Positions 1 through 8,763 of a DNA stretch of 64,000 bases are shown piece after piece; the stretch's first letter is position 1; every line of letters begins with the position of its first letter. The DNA is taken from NCBI RefSeq assembly GCF_916858655.1, contig NZ_CAKASL010000002.1, positions 124,001 to 188,000 on the forward strand, read 5' to 3'. Source of the DNA: Aeromicrobium sp. Leaf350. Its GTDB lineage: Bacteria > Actinomycetota > Actinomycetes > Propionibacteriales > Nocardioidaceae. The notes below the pieces were generated by a model that had not been told where the DNA came from, did no database searches, and worked only from the letters and a program-made list of their open reading frames with translations. Both the position numbers and the translations under genes were made by a program.

Positions 1-932
1 AGATGATGGCCGTCGACGTCGTCGGCGAGCTGCCCCCGGGCTCGACCGCGAAGGACCTCATCCTCGCGCTCATCACGCAGGAGACCACCGGTGGCGGCCA
101 GGGCTACATCGTCGAGTACCGCGGCGAGGCCATCCGCAAGCTGTCGATGGAAGCCCGCATGACGATCTGCAACATGAGCATCGAGTGGGGCGCCAAGGCG
201 GGCCTGATCGCGCCCGACCAGACGACCTACGAGTACCTGAAGGACCGCGTCCACGCTCCGCAGGGCGAGCAGTGGGACGAGGCCGTCGCCTACTGGGACA
301 GCCTGGTCACCGACGACGACGCGCACTTCGACAAGATCATCACGATCGACGCGTCCACGGTCACGCCGTTCGTCACCTGGGGCACCAACCCGGGCCAGGG
401 CGTGCCGCTGTCGGCCAACGTCCCGATCCCCGACGAGTTCGAGGACGCGAACGAGAAGGTCGCCGCCGAGCGGGCGCTGGAGTACATGGGCCTGACCGCC
501 GGCACCCCGATGCGCGAGATCGACATCGACACGGTGTTCATCGGCTCCTGCACCAACGGCCGCATGGAGGACCTGCGGGTCGTCGCCGACATCATCAAGG
601 GCCGCACGGTCGCCGACAACACGCGGGTGCTCGTCGTGCCCGGCTCGGTCCGGGTGCGTCTGCAGGCCGAGGAGGAGGGGCTCGACCTCGTCTTCAAGGA
701 GGCCGGAGCCGAGTGGCGCGGCGCGGGCTGCTCGATGTGCCTCGGCATGAACCCCGACACCCTGACCCCCGGCGAGCGCAGCGCGTCGACGTCGAACCGC
801 AACTTCGAGGGTCGCCAGGGCAAGGGTGGGCGCACCCACCTGGTCTCGCCCGAGGTCGCCGCGGCCACGGCCGTGCTCGGGCACCTCGCAGCGCCGTCCG
901 ACCTGCCCGCCCTGACCACGACGGGAGCCTGA
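1..932 (+). CDS. leuC: 3-isopropylmalate dehydratase large subunit, 5'-truncated by window
   Basis: Catalytic [4Fe-4S] subunit of isopropylmalate isomerase, second step of leucine synthesis. Only the C-terminal ~310 residues are here; the family is about 465-475 aa, so the start lies upstream of the window. The cluster motifs are visible: GSCTNGR in mid-fragment and [11 protein letters not shown] further on give three cysteine ligands. The next gene is leuD, two bases after the stop, the usual leuCD operon. Confidence 0.97.
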   Translation, partial: MMAVDVVGELPPGSTAKDLILALITQETTGGGQGYIVEYRGEAIRKLSMEARMTICNMSIEWGAKAGLIAPDQTTYEYLKDRVHAPQGEQWDEAVAYWDSLVTDDDAHFDKIITIDASTVTPFVTWGTNPGQGVPLSANVPIPDEFEDANEKVAAERALEYMGLTAGTPMREIDIDTVFIGSCTNGRMEDLRVVADIIKGRTVADNTRVLVVPGSVRVRLQAEEEGLDLVFKEAGAEWRGAGCSMCLGMNPDTLTPGERSASTSNRNFEGRQGKGGRTHLVSPEVAAATAVLGHLAAPSDLPALTTTGA

Positions 933-934
933 CC

Positions 935-1534
935 ATGGAGAAGTTCACCTCGCACACCGGCGTCGCTGCCCCGCTGCGTCGCAGCAACGTCGACACCGAC
1001 CAGATCATCCCGGCGGTCTACCTGAAGCGGGTCACCCGCTCCGGCTTCGAGGACGGCCTGTTCGCCGCCTGGCGCAACGACCCCGAGTTCGTGCTGAACC
1101 AGCCGGCCTACGAGAAGGCCACCGTGCTGATCGCGGGTCCCGACTTCGGCACGGGCTCCTCGCGCGAGCACGCGGTCTGGGCGCTGCAGAACTACGGCTT
1201 CAAGGCCGTCATCAGCTCGCGCTTCGGCGACATCTTCCGCGGCAACTCGGGCAAGGCGGGCCTGCTCGCGGCCGAGGTCGACGAGAAGGTCGTCCAGGCG
1301 CTGTGGGACCACGTCGAGGCCAACCCCGGCGCCCAGGTCACGCTCGACCTCGAGAGCCGCACCGTCTCGGCCGGTGAGGGCGTCGACCGAGTCGAGGACT
1401 CGTTCACGATCGACGACTACACGCGCTGGCGCCTGCTGGAGGGTCTCGACGACGTGGCCATCACGCTCTCGCACGAGGACCACATCGAGGCCTACGAGGC
1501 CAAGCGCCTGCCGTTCAAGCCCGCCACGCTCTGA
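935..1534 (+). CDS. leuD: 3-isopropylmalate dehydratase small subunit
   Basis: 199-aa partner of LeuC forming the swivel domain of isopropylmalate isomerase. The N-terminal VDTDQIIP motif and the GTGSSREHA substrate-binding loop are intact and the length is normal. The ATG lies 2 nt after the leuC stop, so the subunits are probably translationally coupled. The stop is 1 nt from the end of the convergent TetR gene. Confidence 0.97.
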   Translation: MEKFTSHTGVAAPLRRSNVDTDQIIPAVYLKRVTRSGFEDGLFAAWRNDPEFVLNQPAYEKATVLIAGPDFGTGSSREHAVWALQNYGFKAVISSRFGDIFRGNSGKAGLLAAEVDEKVVQALWDHVEANPGAQVTLDLESRTVSAGEGVDRVEDSFTIDDYTRWRLLEGLDDVAITLSHEDHIEAYEAKRLPFKPATL

Positions 1535-1535
1535 C

Positions 1536-2111
1536 TCAGGCCGGCACCTCGGGACGCGCGGCCAGCAGCGACGCTGCGATCGCGCGGGCCGTGCCGGTGG
1601 AGTGCTCGGCGTCGCGCAGGCGCATCGCCAGGTGGCCGGAGACGAGGAGCAGGAGCTCGTCGGCGAGGCGCTCGGCGTCGGGCTCTCCCCACGGCGCCGC
1701 GAGGTCCTGCAGGCGGGACCTCAGGGTGTCGGTGTCGCGGGTGACGGCCTGCGCGATCTCGGGCGGTGGGTCGGCGTACTCGGCCGCAGAGCCCAGGAAC
1801 GCGCACCAGCGAGCGCCCTCCGGACGCGACCGGAAGTCGTCCAGGGCGTCGAAGACGGCGAGCAGGCGAGCGGTCGGCGAGGTCTGCTGGTCGACGGCGC
1901 GCTGCCACACGTCGACCCAGTCCTGGTGTCGTCGCTCCAGGGCGGCCGCCACCAGTGCCTCCTTGCTGGCGTAGCCGCGGTAGAGGGTCGCGGGGGAGAC
2001 GCCGGCGCGGGCGATCACGGCGTCGATCGGGGTGGCGCCGATGCCGTGCGTGAAGAACAGCTCCTCCGCTGCGTCGAGCAGCTTCTTCTCGCTGGAGGTG
2101 CGGATGGCCAT
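1536..2111 (-). CDS. TetR/AcrR family transcriptional regulator
   Basis: 191-aa regulator. N-terminal TetR helix-turn-helix at about residues 8-55 (motif GVSPATLYRGYASKEAL); the C-terminal ligand-binding part is not recognisable by family. It is divergent from the MFS transporter with only 22 nt between the start codons, the standard layout of a repressor controlling an efflux pump and itself. A TAGGAT -10 sits 6 nt before the ATG, so the mRNA is probably leaderless. The ligand cannot be told from sequence. Confidence 0.9.
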   Translation of the reverse strand: MAIRTSSEKKLLDAAEELFFTHGIGATPIDAVIARAGVSPATLYRGYASKEALVAAALERRHQDWVDVWQRAVDQQTSPTARLLAVFDALDDFRSRPEGARWCAFLGSAAEYADPPPEIAQAVTRDTDTLRSRLQDLAAPWGEPDAERLADELLLLVSGHLAMRLRDAEHSTGTARAIAASLLAARPEVPA

Positions 2112-2117
2112 GACCCC

Positions 2118-2127
2118 ATCCTAGACT
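2118..2127. promoter_or_regulatory. Overlapping divergent -10 elements
   Basis: Minus-strand TAGGAT (2118-2123) and plus-strand TAGACT (2122-2127) share the TA step inside a CTAG core. Each is 6 nt from its start codon (TetR at 2111, MFS at 2134), the spacing of leaderless actinobacterial promoters. No convincing -35 is visible for either. Confidence 0.6.
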
Positions 2128-2133
2128 CTCAAT

Positions 2134-3327
2134 ATGAAACGACCGTTATCGTTTGGCGGAACGCGCAGCACGTCTCTCGTCATCGCGGGGACGGGGTTCG
2201 TCGCCGTGACCTACGGACTCGTCAGGCTGGCGTACGGCCTGCTCCTGCCCGACGTCCAGGCCGACCTGGGTCTCGGGACGGCCGCTGCTGGCCGGGTGTC
2301 GTCCGCTGCCTCGCTGGCGTACTGCCTCGGTGCCGTGACCGGATTCCTCGCCGCGGAGCAGCATCCTCGCCTGCTGGTGCTCGCGGCCGGGCTGACCGCT
2401 GTCGTGGGCTCGGCGGGCATGGCCGCGGCCGACGGCCCGCTGACCTTCTCGGTCGCGGCCGTCGTCGGCTCGACGGCCGCCGGGCTGGCCTCGCCGGCCA
2501 TGGTGCGCCTGGTCGACCGCAACGTCCGTCCCCAGACGCGCGAGCGCGACCAGACCTCGGTCAACGCCGGGACCGGTCCGGGACTCGTGGCCGCCGGTGC
2601 GCTGGCGCTCCTGCTGCTGCCGGACTGGCGCCTGGCCTGGGCGCTGGCTGCCGTGGCCGCCCTCGTGGCCACGGCGGCCGTCCTGCTGCTGGACGAGGAC
2701 CGCGCGCCGGTCGAGACGCCGGTCCGCAGACGCACGACGCCCGACCGGCGCTGGCTCATGGCACACCGTCACGCCGTTGCTTCGGCCTTCGTGATGGGCA
2801 CCGGGTCCGCCGCGGTCTGGAGCTTCGGGCGGTCGTTGCTGGTCGAGGGAGGGTCCGGCGAGCGGACGTCGGTCCTGGCCTGGGTCGCGCTCGGGATCGG
2901 CGGAGCTGCGGTGATCGCGACGGCCCGGCCGATGGTCCGTCTCGGCACCCAGGCCTCCTGGGCCGTCTCCACCCTGTCCGCCGCTGCCGCGACTGCGGCA
3001 CTGGCTCTCGCGCCGGGCTCCGCCGTCCTGGCCCTCGGGGCGTGCGCGCTCTTCGGGTGGGGGTTCACGGCGGCGACGGGGGCGCTCATCGCGGGGACGT
3101 CGGAGATCGACGGCGCCCGAGCCGCGGCCGGGACGTCCCTGCTGTTCGTGGTGCTCGTGCTCGGTCAGGCGAGCGGTTCCTCGCTCGTCGGGGGCCTTGC
3201 TGCCGGGGTCGGGTTCGGGCCGGCCTTCCTCGGTGCGGCGCTCGTCCTGCTCGGCGCGGGCCTCCTGCCGCAGCTCGCGCGGCGACGCAGGGGTGACCCA
3301 CGTCATGCTCGGGCGTCGACGTACTAG
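2134..3327 (+). CDS. MFS transporter
   Basis: 397-aa major facilitator with about 12 hydrophobic segments and a basic C-terminus (QLARRRRG), a normal size for the superfamily. Probably a drug or small-molecule exporter, judging by the divergent TetR gene. The start is the ATG 6 nt after TAGACT; the first codons overlap the inverted repeat at 2137-2154. Substrate unknown. Confidence 0.88.
   Translation: MKRPLSFGGTRSTSLVIAGTGFVAVTYGLVRLAYGLLLPDVQADLGLGTAAAGRVSSAASLAYCLGAVTGFLAAEQHPRLLVLAAGLTAVVGSAGMAAADGPLTFSVAAVVGSTAAGLASPAMVRLVDRNVRPQTRERDQTSVNAGTGPGLVAAGALALLLLPDWRLAWALAAVAALVATAAVLLLDEDRAPVETPVRRRTTPDRRWLMAHRHAVASAFVMGTGSAAVWSFGRSLLVEGGSGERTSVLAWVALGIGGAAVIATARPMVRLGTQASWAVSTLSAAAATAALALAPGSAVLALGACALFGWGFTAATGALIAGTSEIDGARAAAGTSLLFVVLVLGQASGSSLVGGLAAGVGFGPAFLGAALVLLGAGLLPQLARRRRGDPRHARASTY
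2137..2154. promoter_or_regulatory. Putative operator, inverted repeat AAACGA-N6-TCGTTT
   Basis: Perfect 6-bp arms separated by 6 bp, starting immediately after the MFS start codon and about 10 bp downstream of its -10. Position and symmetry suit a dimeric TetR repressor acting as a roadblock. The link to the adjacent TetR is inferred. Confidence 0.45.
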
Positions 3328-3336
3328 TGTTGATCC

Positions 3337-4095
3337 ATGGGCAGGTGGTCGAACATGCCGCGCATGACGCGGTGGGTGGTTCGCCTCCTCCACCCGTTCC
3401 TGATGCGGGTCACGCGCCGTGACTGGCGCGGTGCGGAGAAGCTTCCGAGCGGCGGCTACGTGCTCGCCCCGAACCACATCTCGCACCTCGACCCCATCCT
3501 GATCTCGCACTTCATGGTCGACCACGGCGTCACGCCGCGGTTCCTCGCGAAGGACACGCTGTTCGACGTCGCCGTGGTGGGCCGCATCCTGCGAGGTGCG
3601 GAGCAGATCCCGGTCTACCGCAGCACCGTGGGCGCCGCGGAATCCCTGGCCGCGGCCACCCAGGCCGTCGAGGCCGGACAGGTCGTCACGATCTACCCCG
3701 AGGGCACCATCACCCGCGACCCCGCCCTGTGGCCGATGGACGGGCGCACGGGCGCCGTGCGGGTGGCGCTCGCCAGCGGACGCCCGCTCGTCCCGCTCGC
3801 CCAGTGGGGGGCGCAGGACATCCTGTGGCCCTACTCCAAGCGGCTCCGTTTCTTCCCCCGCAAGACCGTGCACGTGCGGGTCGGCGATCCCGTCGACCTG
3901 TCGGACCTCGCGGGCCAGGAGCTCACCGAGAAGCTCCTGCACGAGGCCACCGACCGCCTGATCGACGCGCTCACCGGGCTCGTCTCCGACATCCGCGGCG
4001 AGCTGCCGACCGGCCCCCGGGTCGACGTCCGCCAGCTCGAGAAGCCCCGGACGAACTACCAGGCACCCCCGACCACCAGCACCGAGGAGCACTGA
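3337..4095 (+). CDS. plsC: 1-acyl-sn-glycerol-3-phosphate acyltransferase
   Basis: 252-aa membrane-associated acyltransferase converting lysophosphatidic acid to phosphatidic acid. It has the catalytic NHISHLD motif (HX4D) near residue 46 and the YPEGT substrate motif near residue 129. It shares a TGATG stop/start overlap with gpsA, so glycerol-3-phosphate supply and its acylation are coupled. TAGTGT 6 nt before the ATG suggests a leaderless start; an internal ATG at 3355 is an alternative. Confidence 0.93.
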   Translation: MGRWSNMPRMTRWVVRLLHPFLMRVTRRDWRGAEKLPSGGYVLAPNHISHLDPILISHFMVDHGVTPRFLAKDTLFDVAVVGRILRGAEQIPVYRSTVGAAESLAAATQAVEAGQVVTIYPEGTITRDPALWPMDGRTGAVRVALASGRPLVPLAQWGAQDILWPYSKRLRFFPRKTVHVRVGDPVDLSDLAGQELTEKLLHEATDRLIDALTGLVSDIRGELPTGPRVDVRQLEKPRTNYQAPPTTSTEEH

Positions 4096-5096
4096 TGGCA
4101 TCGATCGCGGTCATGGGAGCAGGTTCCTGGGGGACGGCGTTCGCGCTGGTCCTGGCGGACGCCGGCAACGAGGTGCGCATCTGGGGGCGCCGCGCCGAGC
4201 TGTGCGAGGCCATCTCGTCGACGCACGAGAACCCCGACTACCTGCCCGGCATCGTGCTGCCGGAGACCATCACGGCGTCCTCCGACGCCGCCGCGGTGCT
4301 CGACGGTGCCGAGGTCGTGGTGCTCGCCGTGCCCTCCCAGCAGCTGCGCACGAACCTGACCGACTGGGGCTCGCACGTGCCCGACGACGCAGTGTTCGTC
4401 AGCCTCATGAAGGGTGTCGAGCTGGGCACGCACCTGCGCATGAGCGAGGTCATCGCCGAGCTCACGGGGGCCGGCCCGGAGCGCATCGCCGTGGTCAGCG
4501 GCCCGAACCTCGCCCGCGAGATCGCGATGCGCGAGCCCGCGGCGAGCGTCGTGGCCTGCGCCGACGAGGAGACCGCGCTGCGGCTCCAGACGATTTGCCA
4601 CTCCGCGGCGTTCCGGCCCTACACCAACACCGACGTCGTCGGCTGCGAGCTCGGCGGCACGACCAAGAACATCATCGGCCTGGCGGTCGGCGTGGCGGTC
4701 GGGCTCGGGTTCGGCGACAACGCCAAGGCCTCGATCATCACGCGTGGCCTCGCCGAGACCGGGCGCCTCGGCGCCGAGCTCGGTGCCGATCCGATGACCT
4801 TCGCCGGTCTCGCAGGCCTGGGCGACCTCGTGGCCACGTGCTCGTCGCCGCTGTCGCGCAACCGCAGCTTCGGCGAGAAGCTCGGCCAGGGCCTGTCGGT
4901 CGACGAGGCCGCCGCCCAGATGCGTCAGGTCGCCGAGGGCGTGAAGTCGTGCACCTCGGTCAAGGAGCTCGCCGCGCTGCACGGCGTCGAGATGCCGATC
5001 GTCGACGCGGTCGACGCGCTCGTGCAGGGCAGCATCACGCCCACCGAGCTGGTCAAGGCGATGATCGCGCGTCAGACCCAGCCCGAGGTGCGCTGA
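4095..5096 (+). CDS. gpsA: Glycerol-3-phosphate dehydrogenase [NAD(P)+]
   Basis: 333 aa; reduces dihydroxyacetone phosphate to sn-glycerol-3-phosphate for phospholipid synthesis. Rossmann motif GAGSWG at residues 7-12, and the lysine-containing GTTKNI segment of the active site in the C-terminal domain. The start codon overlaps the plsC stop. The last 25 nt overlap the 3' end of the convergent PLP enzyme gene. Confidence 0.97.
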   Translation: MASIAVMGAGSWGTAFALVLADAGNEVRIWGRRAELCEAISSTHENPDYLPGIVLPETITASSDAAAVLDGAEVVVLAVPSQQLRTNLTDWGSHVPDDAVFVSLMKGVELGTHLRMSEVIAELTGAGPERIAVVSGPNLAREIAMREPAASVVACADEETALRLQTICHSAAFRPYTNTDVVGCELGGTTKNIIGLAVGVAVGLGFGDNAKASIITRGLAETGRLGAELGADPMTFAGLAGLGDLVATCSSPLSRNRSFGEKLGQGLSVDEAAAQMRQVAEGVKSCTSVKELAALHGVEMPIVDAVDALVQGSITPTELVKAMIARQTQPEVR

Positions 5097-6196
5097 GGCT
5101 CACGCCGGGCCCCACCGGCCGGCGTGTGGCCGCTGACGGCGTCGAGGCTGCGAGCGATGTCCTCCCAGATGTCCTCGACGTTCTCGATGCCGACCGACAG
5201 GCGGATCAGCGACTCCGGGACGGCGGCGGGCTCGCCCGCGTGACGTCGGCGGCGCTCCCAGGAGGACTCCACGCCGCCGAGGCTGGTGGCGTGCACCACG
5301 ACCTCGCTGGACTCCGTGGCCCGCTGGGCCGCCTCGGCCCCGCCGACGACCTCGAAGCTCACCATCGTGCCGAAGCCGGGGTACCGGACGCCCGTGACGT
5401 CGGAGCGCTCGAGGAGACGTGCGGCGATCTCGGTGGCGTTGTCCTCAGCGCGGTCCAGCCGCACGTGCAGGGTGCGGAGCCCGCGCAGGGCGAGGTAGGC
5501 CTCGAGCGAGCCCGGCACCGAGCCGAGCGAGGTGCGCCGGGTCGCGAGGGCGCGGGCTGCCCGGTCGTCGTGGGTCACGACGACGCCCATGAGCACGTCG
5601 CTGTGGCCCGAGAGCAGCTTCGAGGCCGAGTGCACGACGAAGTCGGCGCCCAGGTCGAGCGGGCGCTGGCGCAGGGGAGTGGCGAGCGTGTTGTCGACGA
5701 CGACGGCGGTGCCGACCGCGGTGACGGCGGCACAGATCGCGCGGATGTCGGCGACGTCGAGCGCGGGGTTCGTGGGGGACTCGAGCCAGACCATGGCCGC
5801 GTCGGCCGCTGCCGCGATGACGGCCTCGGTGTCGGTGACGTCGACCGTCTCGAGCTGCAGCAGGCCACGACGGGCGCGGCGCTCGAGCTCGACGGTCGTG
5901 CCGTAGTAGCTGCCGCTCGCGGCGACGACCTTCGCGCCGACGGGCAGGAGCTCCAGGACCGCGACGGTCGCTGCCATGCCCGAGCCGAACGAGACGGCGT
6001 GGCCGCCCTCCAGGGCTCCGACCGCCTCCTCGAAGGCCTCCCAGCCGGGGTGGCCGTGGCGCGTGTACTCCGAGTCGCCTCCGGGCACGAGCGCGGTCGC
6101 CAGCGTGATGGGCGGGTTGAGGGGTCCGCCTGGTTCGTGCGCCGGTCGTCCGGCGGCTACGGCGAGGGTCTCGAGCGACGTCGGGCGGACTGACAT
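5072..6196 (-). CDS. Cys/Met metabolism PLP-dependent enzyme (cystathionine gamma-synthase/lyase type)
   Basis: 374-aa fold-type I PLP enzyme of the trans-sulfuration family. The PLP lysine is K193 in [11 protein letters not shown], with aspartate D168 (VVVDNT) for the pyridine nitrogen and the SGMAAT phosphate loop near residue 72. Synthase, lyase and other gamma-elimination activities cannot be separated by eye. The start was chosen at MSVRP, where a CACAAT hexamer lies 6 nt upstream. No methionine or cysteine genes are adjacent. The 3' end overlaps gpsA by 25 nt. Confidence 0.88.
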   Translation of the reverse strand: MSVRPTSLETLAVAAGRPAHEPGGPLNPPITLATALVPGGDSEYTRHGHPGWEAFEEAVGALEGGHAVSFGSGMAATVAVLELLPVGAKVVAASGSYYGTTVELERRARRGLLQLETVDVTDTEAVIAAAADAAMVWLESPTNPALDVADIRAICAAVTAVGTAVVVDNTLATPLRQRPLDLGADFVVHSASKLLSGHSDVLMGVVVTHDDRAARALATRRTSLGSVPGSLEAYLALRGLRTLHVRLDRAEDNATEIAARLLERSDVTGVRYPGFGTMVSFEVVGGAEAAQRATESSEVVVHATSLGGVESSWERRRRHAGEPAAVPESLIRLSVGIENVEDIWEDIARSLDAVSGHTPAGGARREPQRTSGWV

Positions 6197-6244
6197 GGCT
6201 CCATTGTGCAAGGTCCGGGGTGGCCGGGCGATAGGGTCCTGAAA

Positions 6245-7306
6245 ATGATCTCGGAACGTCCCGCATCCCGGACGCGCGTCTGCCTGGTCTACGGCGGTCG
6301 ATCCAGCGAGCACGGCGTCTCCTGCCTGACGGCGCGCGAGGTGCTGTCGGTCATCGACCCCGAGCGCTACGACGTGCGTGCGATCGGCATCACACGCTCC
6401 GGCACGTGGGTCGAGGCCGAACCGCGCTGGCCCGAGCTCGTGCCCGGCCAGCTGCCCGAGGTCGATGAGGACGCCGCTGCCGTGCCGTGGGAGTCCGTGA
6501 CCGACGCCGACGTCGTGTTCCCGCTCCTGCACGGCCCGTGGGGCGAGGACGGCACCCTGCAGGGGCTGTTGGACCTCGCCGACGTCCGCTACGTCGGGGC
6601 GGGCGTGCTCGCCAGCGCCGTGGGCATGGACAAGGTCTTCGCCAAGGTCGTGTTCGCGGCGGCCGGGCTCCCGCAGGTGCCGTACGTGCCGATCGAGCCG
6701 TCCGCCTGGCCGGCCGACCGCGACCGGGTCGAGGCGCGCGTGCGTGCCCTCGGGCTCCCGGTCTTCGTCAAGCCGTCGCGGGCGGGCTCCAGCTCGGGCG
6801 TCGTGAAGGTCGAGACCTGGGAGGAGCTGGCGCCGGCGATCGAGAAGGCCCGCGACTTCGACCCCAAGGTGCTGGTCGAGGCGGGCAAGGTCGGTGCGCG
6901 CGAGGTCGAGTGCGGCATCGTGCAGGCCGTCGACGGCACGCCGCAGGCCAGCGTGGTCGGAGAGGTGCAGGTGCTGCACGACTCGCACGCGTTCTACGAC
7001 TTCGAGGCGAAGTACCTCGACGGCACGAGCGCCAACCTGGTGCCCGCCGACCTGTCACCCACGGTCTCGGAGCGCATCCGCGCCTACGCGGTCCAGGCGT
7101 TCCAGGCGATCGGCGGCGAGGGCCTCGCGCGCGTCGACTTCTTCCTGGACGGCGAGGACCTCGTGATCAACGAGATCAACACGATGCCCGGGTTCACGAC
7201 GTCGTCGATGTTCCCCCTGCTGTGGGAGGCGTCGGGCGTGCCCTACGCCGAGCTGGTCGACCTGCTGCTGCGGCAGGCCCTGGCGCGGCCCACGGGCCTG
7301 CGCTAG
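6245..7306 (+). CDS. ddl: D-alanine--D-alanine ligase
   Basis: 353-aa ATP-grasp enzyme making the D-Ala-D-Ala dipeptide of peptidoglycan. N-terminal GGRSSEH motif, ATP-grasp core with HGPWGEDGT and FVKPSRAGSS, and the C-terminal metal/substrate motif NEINTMPGFT. The ATG at 6245 was chosen because TAGGGT lies 7 nt upstream, which excludes upstream in-frame ATGs from a leaderless mRNA. The order gpsA-ddl-thiL is common in actinobacteria. Confidence 0.96.
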   Translation: MISERPASRTRVCLVYGGRSSEHGVSCLTAREVLSVIDPERYDVRAIGITRSGTWVEAEPRWPELVPGQLPEVDEDAAAVPWESVTDADVVFPLLHGPWGEDGTLQGLLDLADVRYVGAGVLASAVGMDKVFAKVVFAAAGLPQVPYVPIEPSAWPADRDRVEARVRALGLPVFVKPSRAGSSSGVVKVETWEELAPAIEKARDFDPKVLVEAGKVGAREVECGIVQAVDGTPQASVVGEVQVLHDSHAFYDFEAKYLDGTSANLVPADLSPTVSERIRAYAVQAFQAIGGEGLARVDFFLDGEDLVINEINTMPGFTTSSMFPLLWEASGVPYAELVDLLLRQALARPTGLR

Positions 7307-7321
7307 CGGGGCGTCCCGGGG

Positions 7322-7558
7322 TCAGACCCGGACGACGGGGCAGGTCAGGGTGCGCGTGATGCCGGTGGTCTTCTGGATGCGGCTGACCACGAGCGTGCCG
7401 AGCTCGTCGATCGAGGGACCCTCGATCAGGACGATGACGTCGTAGGGGCCGGTGACGTCCTGAGCGGACTTCACACCCTCGATCTCGCCGATCGCCGTGG
7501 CGACGTCGGATGCGGTGCCGACCTCGGTCTGGACCAGGACGTACGCCTGCACGGTCAT
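7322..7558 (-). CDS. Stand-alone Lrp/AsnC ligand-binding (RAM) domain protein
   Basis: 78-aa protein consisting only of the Lrp/AsnC C-terminal effector domain; no helix-turn-helix is present. The hydrophobic beta strands (AYVLVQTEVG, YDVIVLIEG) and the conserved G-x-Y-D turn fit the RAM fold. Family members oligomerise and bind amino acids; a partner is not evident. AAAGGAG lies 6 nt before the ATG. It is convergent with ddl and divergent from thiL, a conserved neighbourhood. Confidence 0.88.
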   Translation of the reverse strand: MTVQAYVLVQTEVGTASDVATAIGEIEGVKSAQDVTGPYDVIVLIEGPSIDELGTLVVSRIQKTTGITRTLTCPVVRV

Positions 7559-7640
7559 CGTGACTCCTTTGTAACGGGACCGGCACAACCTACCGGATGT
7601 CCTGCACGGAACTGATGCCCGCCTGGGCGACAATGGCCGC

Positions 7641-8624
7641 ATGCACGCATCCGGAGGAGGCACGAGGGACCTCACCGTCGAGACGGTGTCCGAGCTGGGA
7701 GAGTTCGGACTCGTCGAACGGATCACGCGCGCGCTGCCCACGACGGACGCCGTCCTGGTCGGCCCGGGCGACGACGCCGCCGAGATCACGGTCGGCGGGA
7801 CGCTCGTCGTCTCGACCGACGTCCTGGTCGACCAGCGCCACTTCCGGCGCGACTGGTCGACGGCCCACGAGGTCGGCCGCAAGGCCGCTGCCGCGAACCT
7901 GTCCGACATCAACGCGATGGGCGGCCGCGCCACCGCGCTGACCCTGGCGCTCGCGGTGCCGGGCGACCTGCCCGTCGCCTGGATCGACGAGCTCGTCCGC
8001 GGGATCGTCGAGGAGTGCGAGCTCGTCGGCGCTGCGGTCGTAGGGGGCGACGTCACGGCGTCCGACGTGCTCACGATCGCCGTCACGGTGATCGGGGAGG
8101 CCGACCGCACGGTGCGGCGCAACGGGGCCAAGGTGGGTGACATCGTGGCCGTCGCCGGCACGCTCGGGCTCGCGGGTGCCGGCTTCGCGGCGCTGAGTCG
8201 TGGCTTCCGGTCGCCGCGCGCGGCCGTCGAGGCGCACCGTGTGCCGCACCCGCCCTACGACTCCGGCGCCTCGGGCGCGGAGGCCGGTGCCACCGCGATG
8301 ATCGACGTCAGCGACGGCCTGCTGGGCGACCTCGCCCACGTGGCGCGTGCCAGCGGCGTGCAGATCGACCTCAGCTCCGAGCAGGTGCCGATCGAGTCGG
8401 CCGTCATCACCGTGGCGGAGGCGCTGGGTCGTCACCCGGTCTCGTTCGTGCTGACGGGCGGCGACGACTACGCCCTGGCGGCGACGTTCCCGCCGGAGGC
8501 GCCGTTGCCCGACGACTGGAACCCCGTGGGCACGGTCGTGGCCGTGCCGGCCGGTGACCACCCCCGCGTCACGGTCGACGGCCTCCCGTGGGACGGCGAA
8601 GCGGGCCACGAGCACTTCCGCTGA
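7641..8624 (+). CDS. thiL: Thiamine-monophosphate kinase
   Basis: 327 aa; ATP-dependent phosphorylation of thiamine monophosphate to thiamine diphosphate. The GPGDDAA and STDVLVDQRHF metal/ATP motifs, the AANLSDINAMG segment and IDVSDGL are all present. GACAAT is 6 nt before the ATG. No thiamine riboswitch was seen upstream. The gene ends just before a 122-bp repeat. Confidence 0.95.
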   Translation: MHASGGGTRDLTVETVSELGEFGLVERITRALPTTDAVLVGPGDDAAEITVGGTLVVSTDVLVDQRHFRRDWSTAHEVGRKAAAANLSDINAMGGRATALTLALAVPGDLPVAWIDELVRGIVEECELVGAAVVGGDVTASDVLTIAVTVIGEADRTVRRNGAKVGDIVAVAGTLGLAGAGFAALSRGFRSPRAAVEAHRVPHPPYDSGASGAEAGATAMIDVSDGLLGDLAHVARASGVQIDLSSEQVPIESAVITVAEALGRHPVSFVLTGGDDYALAATFPPEAPLPDDWNPVGTVVAVPAGDHPRVTVDGLPWDGEAGHEHFR

Positions 8625-8637
8625 CCCCTCGCACCTG

Positions 8638-8759
8638 ACCCCTCGCGAGAGACTTTGTTACCCCTCGCGAGTGAGCTTGTCTGTGCACAGGAGCGGATTC
8701 GTCACTCCTTTGCACCAACAAAGTCGCTCGTGACCCCCAACAAGCTCACTCGCGAGCGG
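8638..8759. repeat. 122-bp intergenic palindromic repeat, copy 1
   Basis: Matches 18973-19094 at the same length, with identity highest in the first half. It contains four versions of an ~17-nt unit, two direct on the left and two inverted on the right. The second unit (from 8663) and the last (8742-8758) are perfect 17-bp complements, CTCGCGAGTGAGCTTGT and its reverse complement. It lies between the convergent genes thiL and amidase. Confidence 0.85.
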
Positions 8760-8763
8760 TACG

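Noticed and set aside
2146-4101. 651-codon minus-strand frame opposite the MFS and plsC genes
   Set aside because: Low-complexity Arg/Gly/Asp composition and complete overlap with two clear genes.
7559-7640. Thiamine riboswitch upstream of thiL
   Set aside because: The gap is short, lacks the conserved THI-box sequences, and a -10-like hexamer lies 6 nt before the ATG, leaving no leader.
8625-8763. Possible CRISPR-like repeats at 8.64-8.76 kb
   Set aside because: Units are partly inverted, unevenly spaced and only four; no constant repeat with unique spacers and no cas genes.
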